A DNA stretch of 64,000 bases from Planococcus versutus (GTDB lineage: Bacteria; Bacillota; Bacilli; Bacillales_A; Planococcaceae): positions 3,016,001 to 3,080,000 of the forward strand of contig NZ_CP016540.2 of assembly GCF_001186155.3 (NCBI RefSeq), read 5' to 3'. Under the pieces are notes generated by a model. That model did not search any database. It worked only from the letters and a program-made list of their open reading frames with translations, and had not been told where the DNA came from. Positions within the stretch are counted from its first letter, which is position 1. Every line of letters begins with the position of its first letter. Shown one piece after another: positions 19,025 through 28,563 of the stretch. The position numbers were made by a program, and so were the translations under genes.

Positions 19025-19435
19025 TTATAGTCGTAAATTGACCAAATCCAATTGAATCATTGCAATACTCGCCACAATGACCCAAATCGTAATTTCACTC
19101 ATGGTCAATATCCATTGTTTTGGATTATCGGTGTATTTCCATTCAAAAAAGGCTCTCACGGAGTAATCGATGACTATAAAAGCACCCCAGACAATTAAGT
19201 AAAGAGCGATTGGATATTCTTTGAAAACGAACAAATAGATCACGAAGATCGACCCAATCATTGTCGCAATTCGAATTGTCCAATCGATTTTCTTATGCAA
19301 ATTGTTTATATGGTTATACGAAAACCAATCGATTTTCTCTTTCTTAATCTTAAAGGTTTTTCTCAAAACCCATTTCACGAACCAAATCACACCAAACACT
19401 GATGCCATCAGCAAAAAGAATTTCAGCCAAAACAT
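19025..19435 (-). CDS. DUF4181 membrane protein
   Basis: A 136-residue protein with four membrane segments. The motif KKEKIDWFSYNHINNLHKKIDWTIRI, spanning the first loop and second helix, defines DUF4181. Function unknown. A paralogue with an added C-terminal domain lies at 53460-54095. The start has AAGGGGG upstream. A DUF6366 gene is directly upstream in the same direction. Confidence 0.8.
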   Translation of the reverse strand: MFWLKFFLLMASVFGVIWFVKWVLRKTFKIKKEKIDWFSYNHINNLHKKIDWTIRIATMIGSIFVIYLFVFKEYPIALYLIVWGAFIVIDYSVRAFFEWKYTDNPKQWILTMSEITIWVIVASIAMIQLDLVNLRL

Positions 19436-19454
19436 GCCATTGCCCCCTTTTCAA

Positions 19455-19664
19455 TTAAAAACTAACATAGATCACGTACCCTGCAAATAACACCAATATC
19501 AATAAGGTCATGCCTTTCCAGCCCATATCCCCTGCGATATCTGTTAAATTGCCACTTCCCGCTCCATTGTCTAATCCATCACGCACGTTTCCTCCAGGAT
19601 TGTTCTTTTGTTCATTTTGTTTCAAGTGATTTCTTTTTTCTTGTGGTGTTTTTTGCATGTTCAT
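19455..19664 (-). CDS. DUF6366 small membrane protein
   Basis: A polar N-terminus (TPQEKRNHLKQNEQKNNPGGN) is followed by GNLTDIAGDMGWKGM and a single C-terminal membrane helix, as in DUF6366 proteins. The function is not known. The start at 19664 was chosen because AGGGAG lies 8 nt upstream. It likely forms an operon with the DUF4181 gene. Confidence 0.75.
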   Translation of the reverse strand: MNMQKTPQEKRNHLKQNEQKNNPGGNVRDGLDNGAGSGNLTDIAGDMGWKGMTLLILVLFAGYVIYVSF

Positions 19665-19858
19665 AAGGGACACTCCCTATTTTTAGTTTTTTAAAATTCC
19701 ATCACCTTATTCATATTATGGCATATTTTGGATAGGTCGCCTATCGCTATTTTAAGAATTCACTGGAAAAGGCGCTTGAAAGATTGCAAGAGACGGGCTA
19801 TGCTTCAATTAGCTAGTGTGTTTATTGGGCAAATCAATTGGATAAAGGAGCTACGAAT

Positions 19859-21043
19859 ATGAATTCTTTTCAACAAGTATACGATAGAAAAAATACTCGT
19901 TCGGTAAAATGGGATACCCTTGGCGCTATTTACGGATTAGAAGAAACTTCAGACATCTTGCCTATGTGGATTGCAGATATGGACTTTTCTGCTCCTCCCG
20001 CTGTCTTAAAAGCCTTACATGACCGCGTCGAGCATTCGATATTCGGTTATTCGTTTATGTGCGAAGAATGTCGTACTGCTGTCATCAATTGGCAAGCCAA
20101 ACGAAACGATTGGCAAATCGACAAAGACTGGATGTTATTTCACCAAGGCATTATTCCAGCGATTGCATCGATTATTGAAACGTTTACAGAAAAACACGAT
20201 AAAATTGTGGTGACGCCACCCGTCTACCCTCCTTTTTTCCAACTTGCTGAACATCAAGATCGCCAAGTTTTGTATTCGCCACTTGTTGTGCAAAACGGGC
20301 AATACACGATAGATTTCAACGATTTTGAAGAAAAGTTACAAGAAGCGGCTTTGTTTATCTTATGCAATCCGCACAATCCAGGCGGTCGCGTATGGACGGT
20401 CGATGAACTAACAGAAATTATTCGACTGTGCGCAAAATACGACGTGCTGATCATTTCTGATGAAATTCACGGTGATTTGATGATAGGCGAAAGTCGTCAT
20501 ACCCCACTCGCCAAAATTGCTGGCAGTGAAAGCAATCGCATTTTCACCTGTCTTGCACCGACCAAAACTTTTAACTTGGCGGGCATTCAAGTGGCCATGA
20601 TTGTTGCAACTGACAAAGACAAACGCGCTAAACTCGAAAAGCACGCGCTCGCACACGGCTCTGGTATGCTGAATGCTTTTGCGCCTACTGCGTTGACCGC
20701 GGCTTACAATGACAGCGAAAAGTGGCTTGAAAGGATGCTAGTCACTATTTCAGACAATATCGATTTTGCGAGTAGCGCATTAGAAGAAAAAATTCCCGGC
20801 TTACACGTTATGAAGCCGCAATCGACTTATTTGTTGTGGATCGATTACCGCAAGTTGGACTTGACTGAAGAAGAAGTGATGAAAAAACTACTGCTAACAG
20901 GAAAAGTCGCATTAGAACCGGGAAGCAAGTATGGTCCCGCTGGACTGGGGTATTTACGATTAAATGCAGCTTGTCCACGAACCACATTGTCAGAAGGCAT
21001 AGACCGTATCGTTTTAGCATTAACAAGCACGACACAAGACTGA
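19859..21043 (+). CDS. PatB/MalY-type pyridoxal-phosphate C-S lyase (aminotransferase fold)
   Basis: A 394-residue fold-type I PLP enzyme. LPMWIADMDFSAPPAV near the start, CNPHNPGGRVW, ISDEIHGDL and the PLP lysine in APTKTFNLAG (about K236) are those of MalY/PatB cystathionine beta-lyases. It cleaves cystathionine or cysteine conjugates to pyruvate, ammonia and a thiol in the cytoplasm. The ATG at 19859 has AAAGGAG 8 nt upstream, better than the in-frame upstream start. Confidence 0.9.
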   Translation: MNSFQQVYDRKNTRSVKWDTLGAIYGLEETSDILPMWIADMDFSAPPAVLKALHDRVEHSIFGYSFMCEECRTAVINWQAKRNDWQIDKDWMLFHQGIIPAIASIIETFTEKHDKIVVTPPVYPPFFQLAEHQDRQVLYSPLVVQNGQYTIDFNDFEEKLQEAALFILCNPHNPGGRVWTVDELTEIIRLCAKYDVLIISDEIHGDLMIGESRHTPLAKIAGSESNRIFTCLAPTKTFNLAGIQVAMIVATDKDKRAKLEKHALAHGSGMLNAFAPTALTAAYNDSEKWLERMLVTISDNIDFASSALEEKIPGLHVMKPQSTYLLWIDYRKLDLTEEEVMKKLLLTGKVALEPGSKYGPAGLGYLRLNAACPRTTLSEGIDRIVLALTSTTQD

Positions 21044-21071
21044 ACACCCAAGCAAAAGGAGATTTTAAAAG

Positions 21072-21449
21072 ATGATTAAAAAAGTAATGATGGTTTCAAT
21101 GGCTGCACTGTTTTTAACAGCTTGCAGTGACAAAGCCCCCGACGAAACAACACCTGTTCCAGAAGAAACAAACAGCACTCAAAGCGAGTCTGCTGATGCT
21201 GCTGCAACTGCTGATCAGGGAGAATGGGCTTCTTTGCCGGAGTACGCGACCATTATAGACCAAATTGACGACGGGGAGTATAACTTTGAAACAGTAACCG
21301 ATGTTTCGGAAAAACGAATTTTGCTACTTAGCGATCAAGATGGCAAAGAACAGTACAAAACCATTTTTATCAAACCGACCGACCGACTAGAAATCATTAA
21401 AATCGGGAATGATGGCGTTGGCGAAATTTTCAATGCGACGTTAAAGTAA
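21072..21449 (+). CDS. Small predicted lipoprotein
   Basis: A 125-residue protein with a lipoprotein signal ending in LTAC. A Thr/Glu/Ser/Ala-rich low-complexity linker and a small beta-rich domain of about 70 residues follow. No family was recognised. It lies 28 nt after the C-S lyase gene and is probably co-transcribed, with AAGGAG as ribosome binding site. Confidence 0.75.
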   Translation: MIKKVMMVSMAALFLTACSDKAPDETTPVPEETNSTQSESADAAATADQGEWASLPEYATIIDQIDDGEYNFETVTDVSEKRILLLSDQDGKEQYKTIFIKPTDRLEIIKIGNDGVGEIFNATLK

Positions 21450-21464
21450 GCAATAACCGAAATT

Positions 21465-21515
21465 CAAAAAAAGCCTTTCCCGATTCCAGTTAAGGAATCG
21501 GGAAAGGCTTTTTTG
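21465..21515. terminator. Strong bidirectional terminator
   Basis: AAGCCTTTCCCGATTCC pairs perfectly with its complement around a 6-nt loop, with A and T runs on the two sides. It separates the lipoprotein gene from the convergent prs paralogue. Confidence 0.93.
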
Positions 21516-21524
21516 CTAATCGAT

Positions 21525-22475
21525 TTATTCAAACAAAGGCGTAACCGGTTTTTCGTTATGCACGTGTTCAATCGCTTCAGCCAATAACGGAGCCACTGAC
21601 AAAATCGTCAGCTTGGGAATGCGTTTTTCATCCCCGACACGAATCGTGTTGGTCACAACCAATTCCGTCAACGCCGAATCGTTGATTTTTTGAATGGCAT
21701 CTCCTGATAACACGGCATGCGTACAACAAGCATAAACGGCTTTTGCCCCGTTTTCCACGAGCACATTCGCCGCAGCTGCAACAGTTGTTGCCGTGTCGAT
21801 AATATCGACAATGATGATGACGTTTTTACCTTTAATGTCGCCGACAATGTTGACCGTTTCCGGCTCATCCGGATGCATGCGGCGTTTGTCGATAAAGCCA
21901 ATCGGCACGTCCAAATGATTAGCCAGTTTCCGCGCACGGCCAAGCCCTCCGTTATCCGGAGCCACCACGATGGCATTGTCTAAGTTTTTATCGTAGAAAT
22001 GCTTTTCTAAAATCTTGCCACCGAGCAATTGATCGACGGGCACATTAAAGAATCCTTGAATTTGTGGCGCATGTAAATCCATCGTAATGACGTGATTGGC
22101 GCCTGCTTTTTCCAGCATATTCGCTACCAGTTTGGCTGTAATCGGTTCACGTGAACTCGCTTTGCGGTCTTGACGCGCATAGCCATAATACGGAATCACC
22201 ACGTTGATCTTGTTGACCGATGCACGTTTTAACGCATCAATCATGATCAGCAACTCCATAACATGTTCACTTCCCGGCTGCGATGTCGACTGAATCAGAT
22301 ACACATCCGCCCCGCGCACACTTTCCTCAATGTGAATTTGCACTTCTCCATCACTAAAATGCGCAATCGAGCTCTTGCCCAAATCATGACCAAGCAACTC
22401 AGAAATTTCCTGGGCCAGTTCTGGATTTGAGTTCAATGTAAACAGCTTAAAGTTCGTTCCTAGTTGATAAGCCAC
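21525..22475 (-). CDS. Ribose-phosphate pyrophosphokinase paralogue with altered PRPP loop
   Basis: The 316-residue protein aligns along its length with Prs, which makes PRPP from ribose-5-phosphate and ATP. The catalytic-region histidine in [12 protein letters not shown] is present. Several normally fixed residues differ. The PRPP loop is VDIIDTATT (residues 223-231) instead of DDIIDTAGT, the loop KASSREP replaces KARSREP, and DNGG replaces DHGG. It is thus a divergent second copy rather than the housekeeping enzyme, perhaps with reduced or changed activity. The GTG start follows AAGGGGG. Confidence 0.85.
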   Translation of the reverse strand: MAYQLGTNFKLFTLNSNPELAQEISELLGHDLGKSSIAHFSDGEVQIHIEESVRGADVYLIQSTSQPGSEHVMELLIMIDALKRASVNKINVVIPYYGYARQDRKASSREPITAKLVANMLEKAGANHVITMDLHAPQIQGFFNVPVDQLLGGKILEKHFYDKNLDNAIVVAPDNGGLGRARKLANHLDVPIGFIDKRRMHPDEPETVNIVGDIKGKNVIIIVDIIDTATTVAAAANVLVENGAKAVYACCTHAVLSGDAIQKINDSALTELVVTNTIRVGDEKRIPKLTILSVAPLLAEAIEHVHNEKPVTPLFE

Positions 22476-22767
22476 TTGATAGCCCCCTTGAATTTTTTAG
22501 ATGATCCACTAATTACTAAGGTATTTGTTCGCCAAATGACCTTAGCAGTTGCTTTTATGATAACCTTTTCGTAGGGTAATAGCTATTGGTTGAAGGAGAT
22601 TTTCTTTAAAAAAAGACTTAATTCAAGGCAAATTATACATTTTAACTGCTCACTTAAATTAAATATTATATTGCAGAGTTAGCTGCTCCTTTCCTACTAT
22701 GTATTTATTAATATTAAAGTTACTTACAGAAGAAGTCTTTCAGTGTAAAAGAGAAAAAAGGAGATAG
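22476..22767. other. prs leader and spacer with hairpin
   Basis: A hairpin at 22516-22545 (CTAAGGTATTTG against CAAATGACCTTAG, one bulge) lies in the presumed leader of the prs paralogue. It has no T-run, so it is not a plain terminator. The remainder is AT-rich and holds no gene. Confidence 0.4.
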
Positions 22768-23060
22768 AGTGAGGAATTCTAATAAATGGCTTGAGGAAAT
22801 AGTACTTTCTTTAATTTCAATCGAGGGAAAATGATCTTTAGAAGAGATCTATTAAAGAATTCGGAAGCAAGGCAATATAGACTTTACCTCTTACACCGAA
22901 TGGAAGTCACAGGTTAGAAAAATATATACCTGTACTATAGTAATTGTGACATTTTAAAGGGAACAATTGGTGACACAACTGATCTATTATACTAAATCGA
23001 GGGTGAAAGAAAAGATTATTTTAGCATTAGAAAATTCAACAATTTTAAAAAGTAAGGAGT
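22768..23060 (+). pseudogene. Degenerate gene remnant (HTH-like small protein)
   Basis: After AAGGAGATAGA a GTG frame reads MRNSNKWLEEIVLSLISIEG and hits TGA. The next frame continues SLEEIY, stop, RIRKQGNIDFTSYTEWKSQVRK. A further frame gives NIYLYYSNCDILKG and then an interrupted DLLY/IEGERKDYF. Together this resembles a short protein with one winged-helix-like domain often found beside restriction and defence genes. It is broken by at least two stops and one frameshift and is convergent with the Ssp operon. The family assignment is from memory of the pattern. Confidence 0.5.
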
Positions 23061-23106
23061 TTACTTAGACCCAAACCCCTCACTTTTCATCCAACTATTT
23101 ATATAA

Positions 23107-23907
23107 CTATGAAAATGAACATACACAAGGAACTGTTTCATCTTGAATTTTCAAGAAGTTCTCCACGCCTTCTCGATCCATGCGTTCACGGTACTCACGC
23201 AAAGTATAGGGTCCACCATTTTTTTTAAGAATAGATACATTTTTTTCGAAGTCTTTTCGGAAATTTTCTTCCATCTCTTCTTGTAACGCGTAACGTTCTG
23301 GCCATACGTTGTACAGCTGTGCGTAATGCTGGAAGCCACCACGTACACACCGTCCTCCACAGTTTGCATGTGAGAACCCCATAGCGTACATTCTCGGAAG
23401 CTTGATGCCCCATTCTTCTTCAATAATAGATTTCACATCAATGTCTTCTCTAAAAGTTTCAATCATCGGAAACCTTGTTTCAATCGGCTCTAATGGACGA
23501 TGTTCATAAAAGTCTTTCAGGTTATCCGATCGATGTGTTTCGTGAGGCCCGATACCGAAATAAAGAATCGGTTCAAGGTTATGCACATCTCTTAATTCTT
23601 CCAAAAATACGATGGTTTGCTGTACTTTCAACTCTTCTGAACACTTCGCTAATCGAGAGTTTCCCAAGAAGCGATAATCATAAAATACTTCTTCAGGAGT
23701 TCTACCATCTACTCTTTCCGTAATTTCCACTCCGATATAATCTGCAACTTCATACATGAAACGATAATTGTCTTCGTCTTCCCACAAGGTATTTGTAAAG
23801 AACAAGATACTGTTCTCTTTCCCGTGTGCTTGGACCATCTGATAGGCCACATACGCACTAGAAGCACCGCCGCTATACATCGCTACGTGCACTTTTTTTC
23901 TTTCCAA
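23107..23907 (-). CDS. sspD: SspD/DndC-like PAPS-reductase-family ATP pyrophosphatase
   Basis: The 266-residue protein has the PP-loop SGGASSAY (residues 12-19). Cysteines C89, C183, C187, C261 and C263 (CSE, CGGRC, CVC) are placed to hold an iron-sulfur cluster, as in DndC and SspD. In those systems the protein activates DNA for sulfur insertion. At 266 residues it is far shorter than DndC (about 500), in line with SspD. It is the last gene of the operon, 14 nt after sspC2. BREX type 4 also carries a PAPS-reductase-like gene, but no PglZ or BrxL is present here. Confidence 0.8.
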   Translation of the reverse strand: MERKKVHVAMYSGGASSAYVAYQMVQAHGKENSILFFTNTLWEDEDNYRFMYEVADYIGVEITERVDGRTPEEVFYDYRFLGNSRLAKCSEELKVQQTIVFLEELRDVHNLEPILYFGIGPHETHRSDNLKDFYEHRPLEPIETRFPMIETFREDIDVKSIIEEEWGIKLPRMYAMGFSHANCGGRCVRGGFQHYAQLYNVWPERYALQEEMEENFRKDFEKNVSILKKNGGPYTLREYRERMDREGVENFLKIQDETVPCVCSFS

Positions 23908-23921
23908 AATAGCTCCTCCTC

Positions 23922-26900
23922 TTATTCTATATACTCATCTAGTAGTTTAAAAACTAGATATTCTATTTCTTCTCTTGGGACACTTCTTCCAGCATTATTA
24001 ATGATTCGATTTACATTTTCATAAACCGTTATGGCTTTATTGGAAAGCTCAATTTTTTTAATGGATTTCTGCGAATCGTTGTATCCTAATAGGATTGTAT
24101 CTTTGGTTTCGGAAGACATTTCCATATCCCTATAATCATTCTGCATCTGTCGAACAAATAAATCAAATGTTGTGTCTGACCAATTTCCTAATTCCACTCC
24201 TGTGTAATTTAAAGCAAATTGTTCAATAAAATTATCCGCGATAGTATTAATCGACTTTAATAATCGATTTCTCTTCACTAGATCCGCGGAATAAGTCATC
24301 AATCGGTCTTTTAGCGCGTCCAAAGAAGATACTTGGAAAGTCTCATAGAGATTATTTGTTACCTCCTCTTTGAACGTTTCAAAATGACCTTCTAATTCAC
24401 TTTTCATTTCTGCTAATGAAAGCGAACTTTCAAACTTAGTTTGCAGCAATTCCAGACTATTTATAGGATTAACTTCAATTCTTCGAGCCATTGTTTTGAA
24501 CTCAAGTAAGTTGGCGGGCATCTTCTCTGTCGTTTGAGAATGTCGAGGCAATTGGCGGAGCCAATTCAACAAGCCACTGCTTGCTCTAATGACAATTGTC
24601 TGGTCTCTTACATATTCACTCTCGTACTCATAGAATACTTTTTCGACACCACTTACAAATTGTAAGAATTCAGATGAATAATCGTTAAAAACAAATTCAT
24701 ATTCAGCGGGCTCTTTAAATATCCCGTAAAGTTTCTCAGCATCAATTGCCGTCACATACATTCCATTCCGATAAAACGTCAATTGCTCCCAAACATCTCG
24801 TAGAAGCCCTGCAAATAATAGCGGAATAAGCGGTTTTCGAATGCCAAATGGCGGCGCAATAAACATTTGTTCTAAGTCCTTCACCGAAGCTTTTCTGTGA
24901 TTCTTGATGTATTCCAATAGCGCTCGGCGTAACAAATTATACGGTTCATATGATACGTGATTTAAATTGCTGACATCTAATTTATTATTTTTAAATACCG
25001 TAGCGTATATTAAATAATCCGGACCTTGGCCCTCGATGCCCAAACGCTCAAATTGCGAATTCTTGATTACATTATCCAATACAGTATAAATGGCCTTTGT
25101 TTGCATACCGTTCAAATTTCTTCTATTAATTGAATCATTTCTGATTTCAGGTGTGGATGGATATAACTCATACATGATTTCACTGATTTTGTTTTCTAAT
25201 TGAACAGGATGAGTCACAGCCATCTCTAGTCCTTTATAATACCAGGAAACATTTTCATTGAAGTTTTCGAAGTCTTTCAAAAACTCTCTAATCTCAAATT
25301 GAGTTTCTGCCATTAATACGCTAACTTCTTCTTCTAGACGAGTATGCTCTGAGAGGAGCTTCTTATTCGAATAAATGGATTGTAATCCAATTAGTCTATC
25401 TATAGAGACTTTGATAGATTTGAATTTTCTGTTAGTCAAGGAGAAAATAACTCGATTATCTTGAACAGGTGCAATCATGGATATGGCTTTCAAAAATGAA
25501 CTTTCATCAGTTGGAATTATATAATAAATATAACCATCTGAATCATATTGTATTTTTTTCATAAAGCCTTTTTCTAATAACTGTTCTGTTGTCAAAATAT
25601 TCACTTGCATAAAACGTGTAATATTAATATCGTCATTATAATCTGTTGCAAGATAAAATTTCTTTTCAAGAAGACTTTTTAATGTGTCTAAGCGGTTTTC
25701 GTTGCTGACTTTCAATATAGCTCTTTCTTCGTCCAACATCTCATCAACTAAAACCGAGCTGCCTTCATTCAATTCCCACAGCCCTAACACTCGATTAAAG
25801 CGTAGCATTTTCTGTTGGACCAACTTTTCTAAATTCAATCTCAGCTCTTCTAAATGTTGACCTGTTCCAAACATCAATAACTCTTCGTTCAATTTAACGA
25901 TATTTGTTGAGTTTGATAAATCCCATAAAGTGATCATTTTCAGCAAATCTAGTTGCCCTTTGTTTTGTTTAGTTCCTCTCATTTTATTCGTGATTTTAGC
26001 GAACGTTTTCAGAGATTTAAATGATTCATCTCCCAAAAATTCATTCATCGAAATTTGAAAGAAGTAATCAAAAAGAATATGAGGATAATACATCCCTTCT
26101 TTTTGTTTTATAACGAAGTTAGTTAAACCACCCGTTTCTTCGCTTTCTAGGAAAGTAAACAGGGTTCGTTCATTTTGTCCAAAAATATTAGATAACCTTG
26201 GCAACAAAAATAATGCTAGTGGATGTAAAGGATAAGAACCTTCTACGATCAATCGTTCAGTTTCTTGATGGTTTAATTCACTAAATAAGTTATATTTTTT
26301 TAAGATCCATTTGGAATCTGCTGATTCAAGATTGAGCAACATCAAGTCTTTTTGCATGTTTTTAGTGTATTCTTGCGCAATTCTATAAAAAGTGGCTTTA
26401 TCACTTTCTACAAAATATGTCTTAAATCGCTTTTCAATTCTTTGGAATTCCGCTTTAAACTCTTCATTATGCCCTAACATATATTGCGACATATTTTTGT
26501 GAGATATAAGCAAAAGTTGGATGGTGTTTTCACTCCGCCCAGCCACTTCTGCTAAATCCTGCAAGTCTTGCATCGTCTTATAAACTTGTGACATTTCCAA
26601 TGATTGAAGAAATCGTCCAAATTCATCGTATGCAATGAAAATTCTAATATTTTCTTCCTTCAATTGCGCAATAATATGCGTGATTTTATCTATGAAATTC
26701 GCTTCATAATCCACTTGAAATTTTGCGCCAGCACTTAAGGTAGAATATTCTCCTATGAACCACTCGATCTCTTTTGGATTATTATTATTAAGTTCTTTTT
26801 TCCATTGAATTAATGTATAGGAACGATTTTTCAACGATTTCTTAAATAGACTGAAGGTTTTCGGAAATTCTGATTCCCACTTGTACAAGACACCGTAAAT

Positions 26901-27353
26901 TTCTTCAATTTCTCCAGGTATATCTATTTGATACCCCGTCTTTTTCACTGCTTTGGCAATTGAGTTTATAATTGTTCTGCTAAAAGGACCTTCATTTCCA
27001 GAAAGAACTACAGGAATAAACATTGCCTTCTCTTGTTTAGCTGCATTAAGTTTTTGAAAAATTTCCTGATCTACATCTTTAAACTTATTAATTAGTTTAT
27101 TAAAGTCTTGATTATTAATATTGTCGGAGAAAATATCCGCTACAATTGTCGCTGCCAAAGACTTCCCACTTCCATAAGGTCCTATCATAATATGCGAATT
27201 ATTTTTACCGTCCCCTAAGAACGCCCCTATAATGCCTTTTAGAAATTCTGCATGAGAAGGGGTGGGCAAATAACGTTGAACAAATTCTTTGTTTCCGATA
27301 TCAAACTTCAAATTGATACTGGTAGTAAATACTTTTTTATCTTGAGTAATCAT
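23922..27353 (-). CDS. sspC: SspC-like large P-loop ATPase (second copy)
   Basis: The 1143-residue protein carries Walker A GPYGSGKS (residues 58-65) and Walker B IFIAYDEFGRF (DE at 243-244), in the arrangement of BrxC/SspC-type ATPases. A long alpha-helical C-terminal half follows, with the landmark APPFGIRKPLIPLLFAG (about residue 810) and coiled-coil stretches to the end. In Ssp systems SspC is an ATPase that works with the SspB nickase and SspD in phosphorothioate modification. The start overlaps sspB2 by 4 nt (ATGA), with GAAAGG upstream. Confidence 0.78.
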   Translation of the reverse strand: MITQDKKVFTTSINLKFDIGNKEFVQRYLPTPSHAEFLKGIIGAFLGDGKNNSHIMIGPYGSGKSLAATIVADIFSDNINNQDFNKLINKFKDVDQEIFQKLNAAKQEKAMFIPVVLSGNEGPFSRTIINSIAKAVKKTGYQIDIPGEIEEIYGVLYKWESEFPKTFSLFKKSLKNRSYTLIQWKKELNNNNPKEIEWFIGEYSTLSAGAKFQVDYEANFIDKITHIIAQLKEENIRIFIAYDEFGRFLQSLEMSQVYKTMQDLQDLAEVAGRSENTIQLLLISHKNMSQYMLGHNEEFKAEFQRIEKRFKTYFVESDKATFYRIAQEYTKNMQKDLMLLNLESADSKWILKKYNLFSELNHQETERLIVEGSYPLHPLALFLLPRLSNIFGQNERTLFTFLESEETGGLTNFVIKQKEGMYYPHILFDYFFQISMNEFLGDESFKSLKTFAKITNKMRGTKQNKGQLDLLKMITLWDLSNSTNIVKLNEELLMFGTGQHLEELRLNLEKLVQQKMLRFNRVLGLWELNEGSSVLVDEMLDEERAILKVSNENRLDTLKSLLEKKFYLATDYNDDINITRFMQVNILTTEQLLEKGFMKKIQYDSDGYIYYIIPTDESSFLKAISMIAPVQDNRVIFSLTNRKFKSIKVSIDRLIGLQSIYSNKKLLSEHTRLEEEVSVLMAETQFEIREFLKDFENFNENVSWYYKGLEMAVTHPVQLENKISEIMYELYPSTPEIRNDSINRRNLNGMQTKAIYTVLDNVIKNSQFERLGIEGQGPDYLIYATVFKNNKLDVSNLNHVSYEPYNLLRRALLEYIKNHRKASVKDLEQMFIAPPFGIRKPLIPLLFAGLLRDVWEQLTFYRNGMYVTAIDAEKLYGIFKEPAEYEFVFNDYSSEFLQFVSGVEKVFYEYESEYVRDQTIVIRASSGLLNWLRQLPRHSQTTEKMPANLLEFKTMARRIEVNPINSLELLQTKFESSLSLAEMKSELEGHFETFKEEVTNNLYETFQVSSLDALKDRLMTYSADLVKRNRLLKSINTIADNFIEQFALNYTGVELGNWSDTTFDLFVRQMQNDYRDMEMSSETKDTILLGYNDSQKSIKKIELSNKAITVYENVNRIINNAGRSVPREEIEYLVFKLLDEYIE

Positions 27354-28225
27354 AAATTTTTTCTACCTTTCCCCTCATGCTCATAATAAATAAATTCTTC
27401 TGGAGAAACTTCCGGAAGACGCAAGGTATCCAAATTATTCGTTCTTGTGAAAACAGCTGGAAATTCTGCATGCTCTGTCCACGTGCTAATCAAATTCACT
27501 ATCGAAGATCTCTTCATATTAAATAATTTCCCTATCAATTCTTCTTTATGTACTAAATCATCAATACTGACAGAATTCAAATTTCGTCCTTGCATGTATT
27601 TAAGCAGCGCATAACCTACTAGCAACAAGTTACTTTCATCCATTTTCGCTTCTTTTTTATAAATAACCCCACTACGTTCTTCCAATAAATTCAATTTATA
27701 CAACGGACTTAGTATAACTTCCTCAGGATCTGCAGCGCTTCCGCCACTAGTATAAAGTTTAATTAAGCAATCAATGTCCCGTTTCAACGAGTTTTCGGAA
27801 ACAACTCGCTTTTCGTGTTTCTGAACCCAATTAGTAAGTTCAGAAAGAACATCTTCCCGAGAGAAAGAAGTTTCTGTATATACATTAAAAAACCAATACC
27901 ACGTTGTACTGATGTCCCTATTAGTAGCTAAAGAATGATGTAACAACCCTGCCGTATTAAAATATTTAATAGCCCGGTCTTTTTCATTGATGAAATTGCC
28001 CAAAGACGTAATTTGATGATATTTTTGATTATTATCACGAACTTCTTCATATATTTTCGTCGCAACTATCCAATGTTTTAAGGACTGCACCATATTCTTA
28101 CCCAATCCCATTTTTTCAAAAGCATCTTTTTCAAAGAAAAATGAATTATTTACTTCTACGCTCTTAATTGCTTTACTGATCCATCTATCACGTAAATAGA
28201 AACTTTGATGTTGACTGTAGCCCAT
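27350..28225 (-). CDS. sspB: DUF4007 protein, SspB-like (second copy)
   Basis: The 291-residue protein is a canonical DUF4007 member. It opens with HQSFYLRDRWISKA, then KMGLGKNMVQSLKHWIVA, STTWYWFFNVY, and LKRDIDCLIKLYTSGG. SspB of the SspABCD system is a DUF4007 protein that nicks DNA for sulfur incorporation. It is coupled to sspC2 by a 4-nt overlap. It is much closer to the DUF4007 norm than the upstream copy, so this pair and SspD may form the actual modification module. Confidence 0.82.
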   Translation of the reverse strand: MGYSQHQSFYLRDRWISKAIKSVEVNNSFFFEKDAFEKMGLGKNMVQSLKHWIVATKIYEEVRDNNQKYHQITSLGNFINEKDRAIKYFNTAGLLHHSLATNRDISTTWYWFFNVYTETSFSREDVLSELTNWVQKHEKRVVSENSLKRDIDCLIKLYTSGGSAADPEEVILSPLYKLNLLEERSGVIYKKEAKMDESNLLLVGYALLKYMQGRNLNSVSIDDLVHKEELIGKLFNMKRSSIVNLISTWTEHAEFPAVFTRTNNLDTLRLPEVSPEEFIYYEHEGKGRKNL

Positions 28226-28563
28226 CTACCTTACCTTCTTTCATTGGAGTTAGCCTCCAGTAAAAATTGTAACAGAGAAAAAAGACTATGAGTCCTTTTT
28301 CTTTGTTTTTCAATTAAAATATACGAATATTAAATTTCACTTCATTAGACAATTTTCACTTCATTAGACAATTGTTATTTCAAAAAAATCTTAATCGATT
28401 ATTTCTTTTAGCACTTAAATAATTTTACCATGTTAAAACAAAAATGGTCTCAAAAAATAACTTCAATTTATTATCATTATAAATCTAATTTTTTAAATGC
28501 CTAAAGCAATATAATTTAAATACATCTAAAGATGGTACTTCCTTAAACCTCTACTGGCATTAA
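28226..28563 (-). promoter_or_regulatory. Intra-operon spacer with hairpin and tandem repeat
   Basis: This is the only long gap in the operon. It holds a bulged hairpin with T-runs on both strands at 28278-28301. It also has two perfect head-to-tail copies of a 19-nt unit (TTCACTTCATTAGACAATT) at 28336-28373. On the minus strand TTGTCT within each repeat could serve as a -35 element. The spacer may hold a separate promoter or operator for sspB2-sspC2-sspD. No gene was seen in it. Confidence 0.5.
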
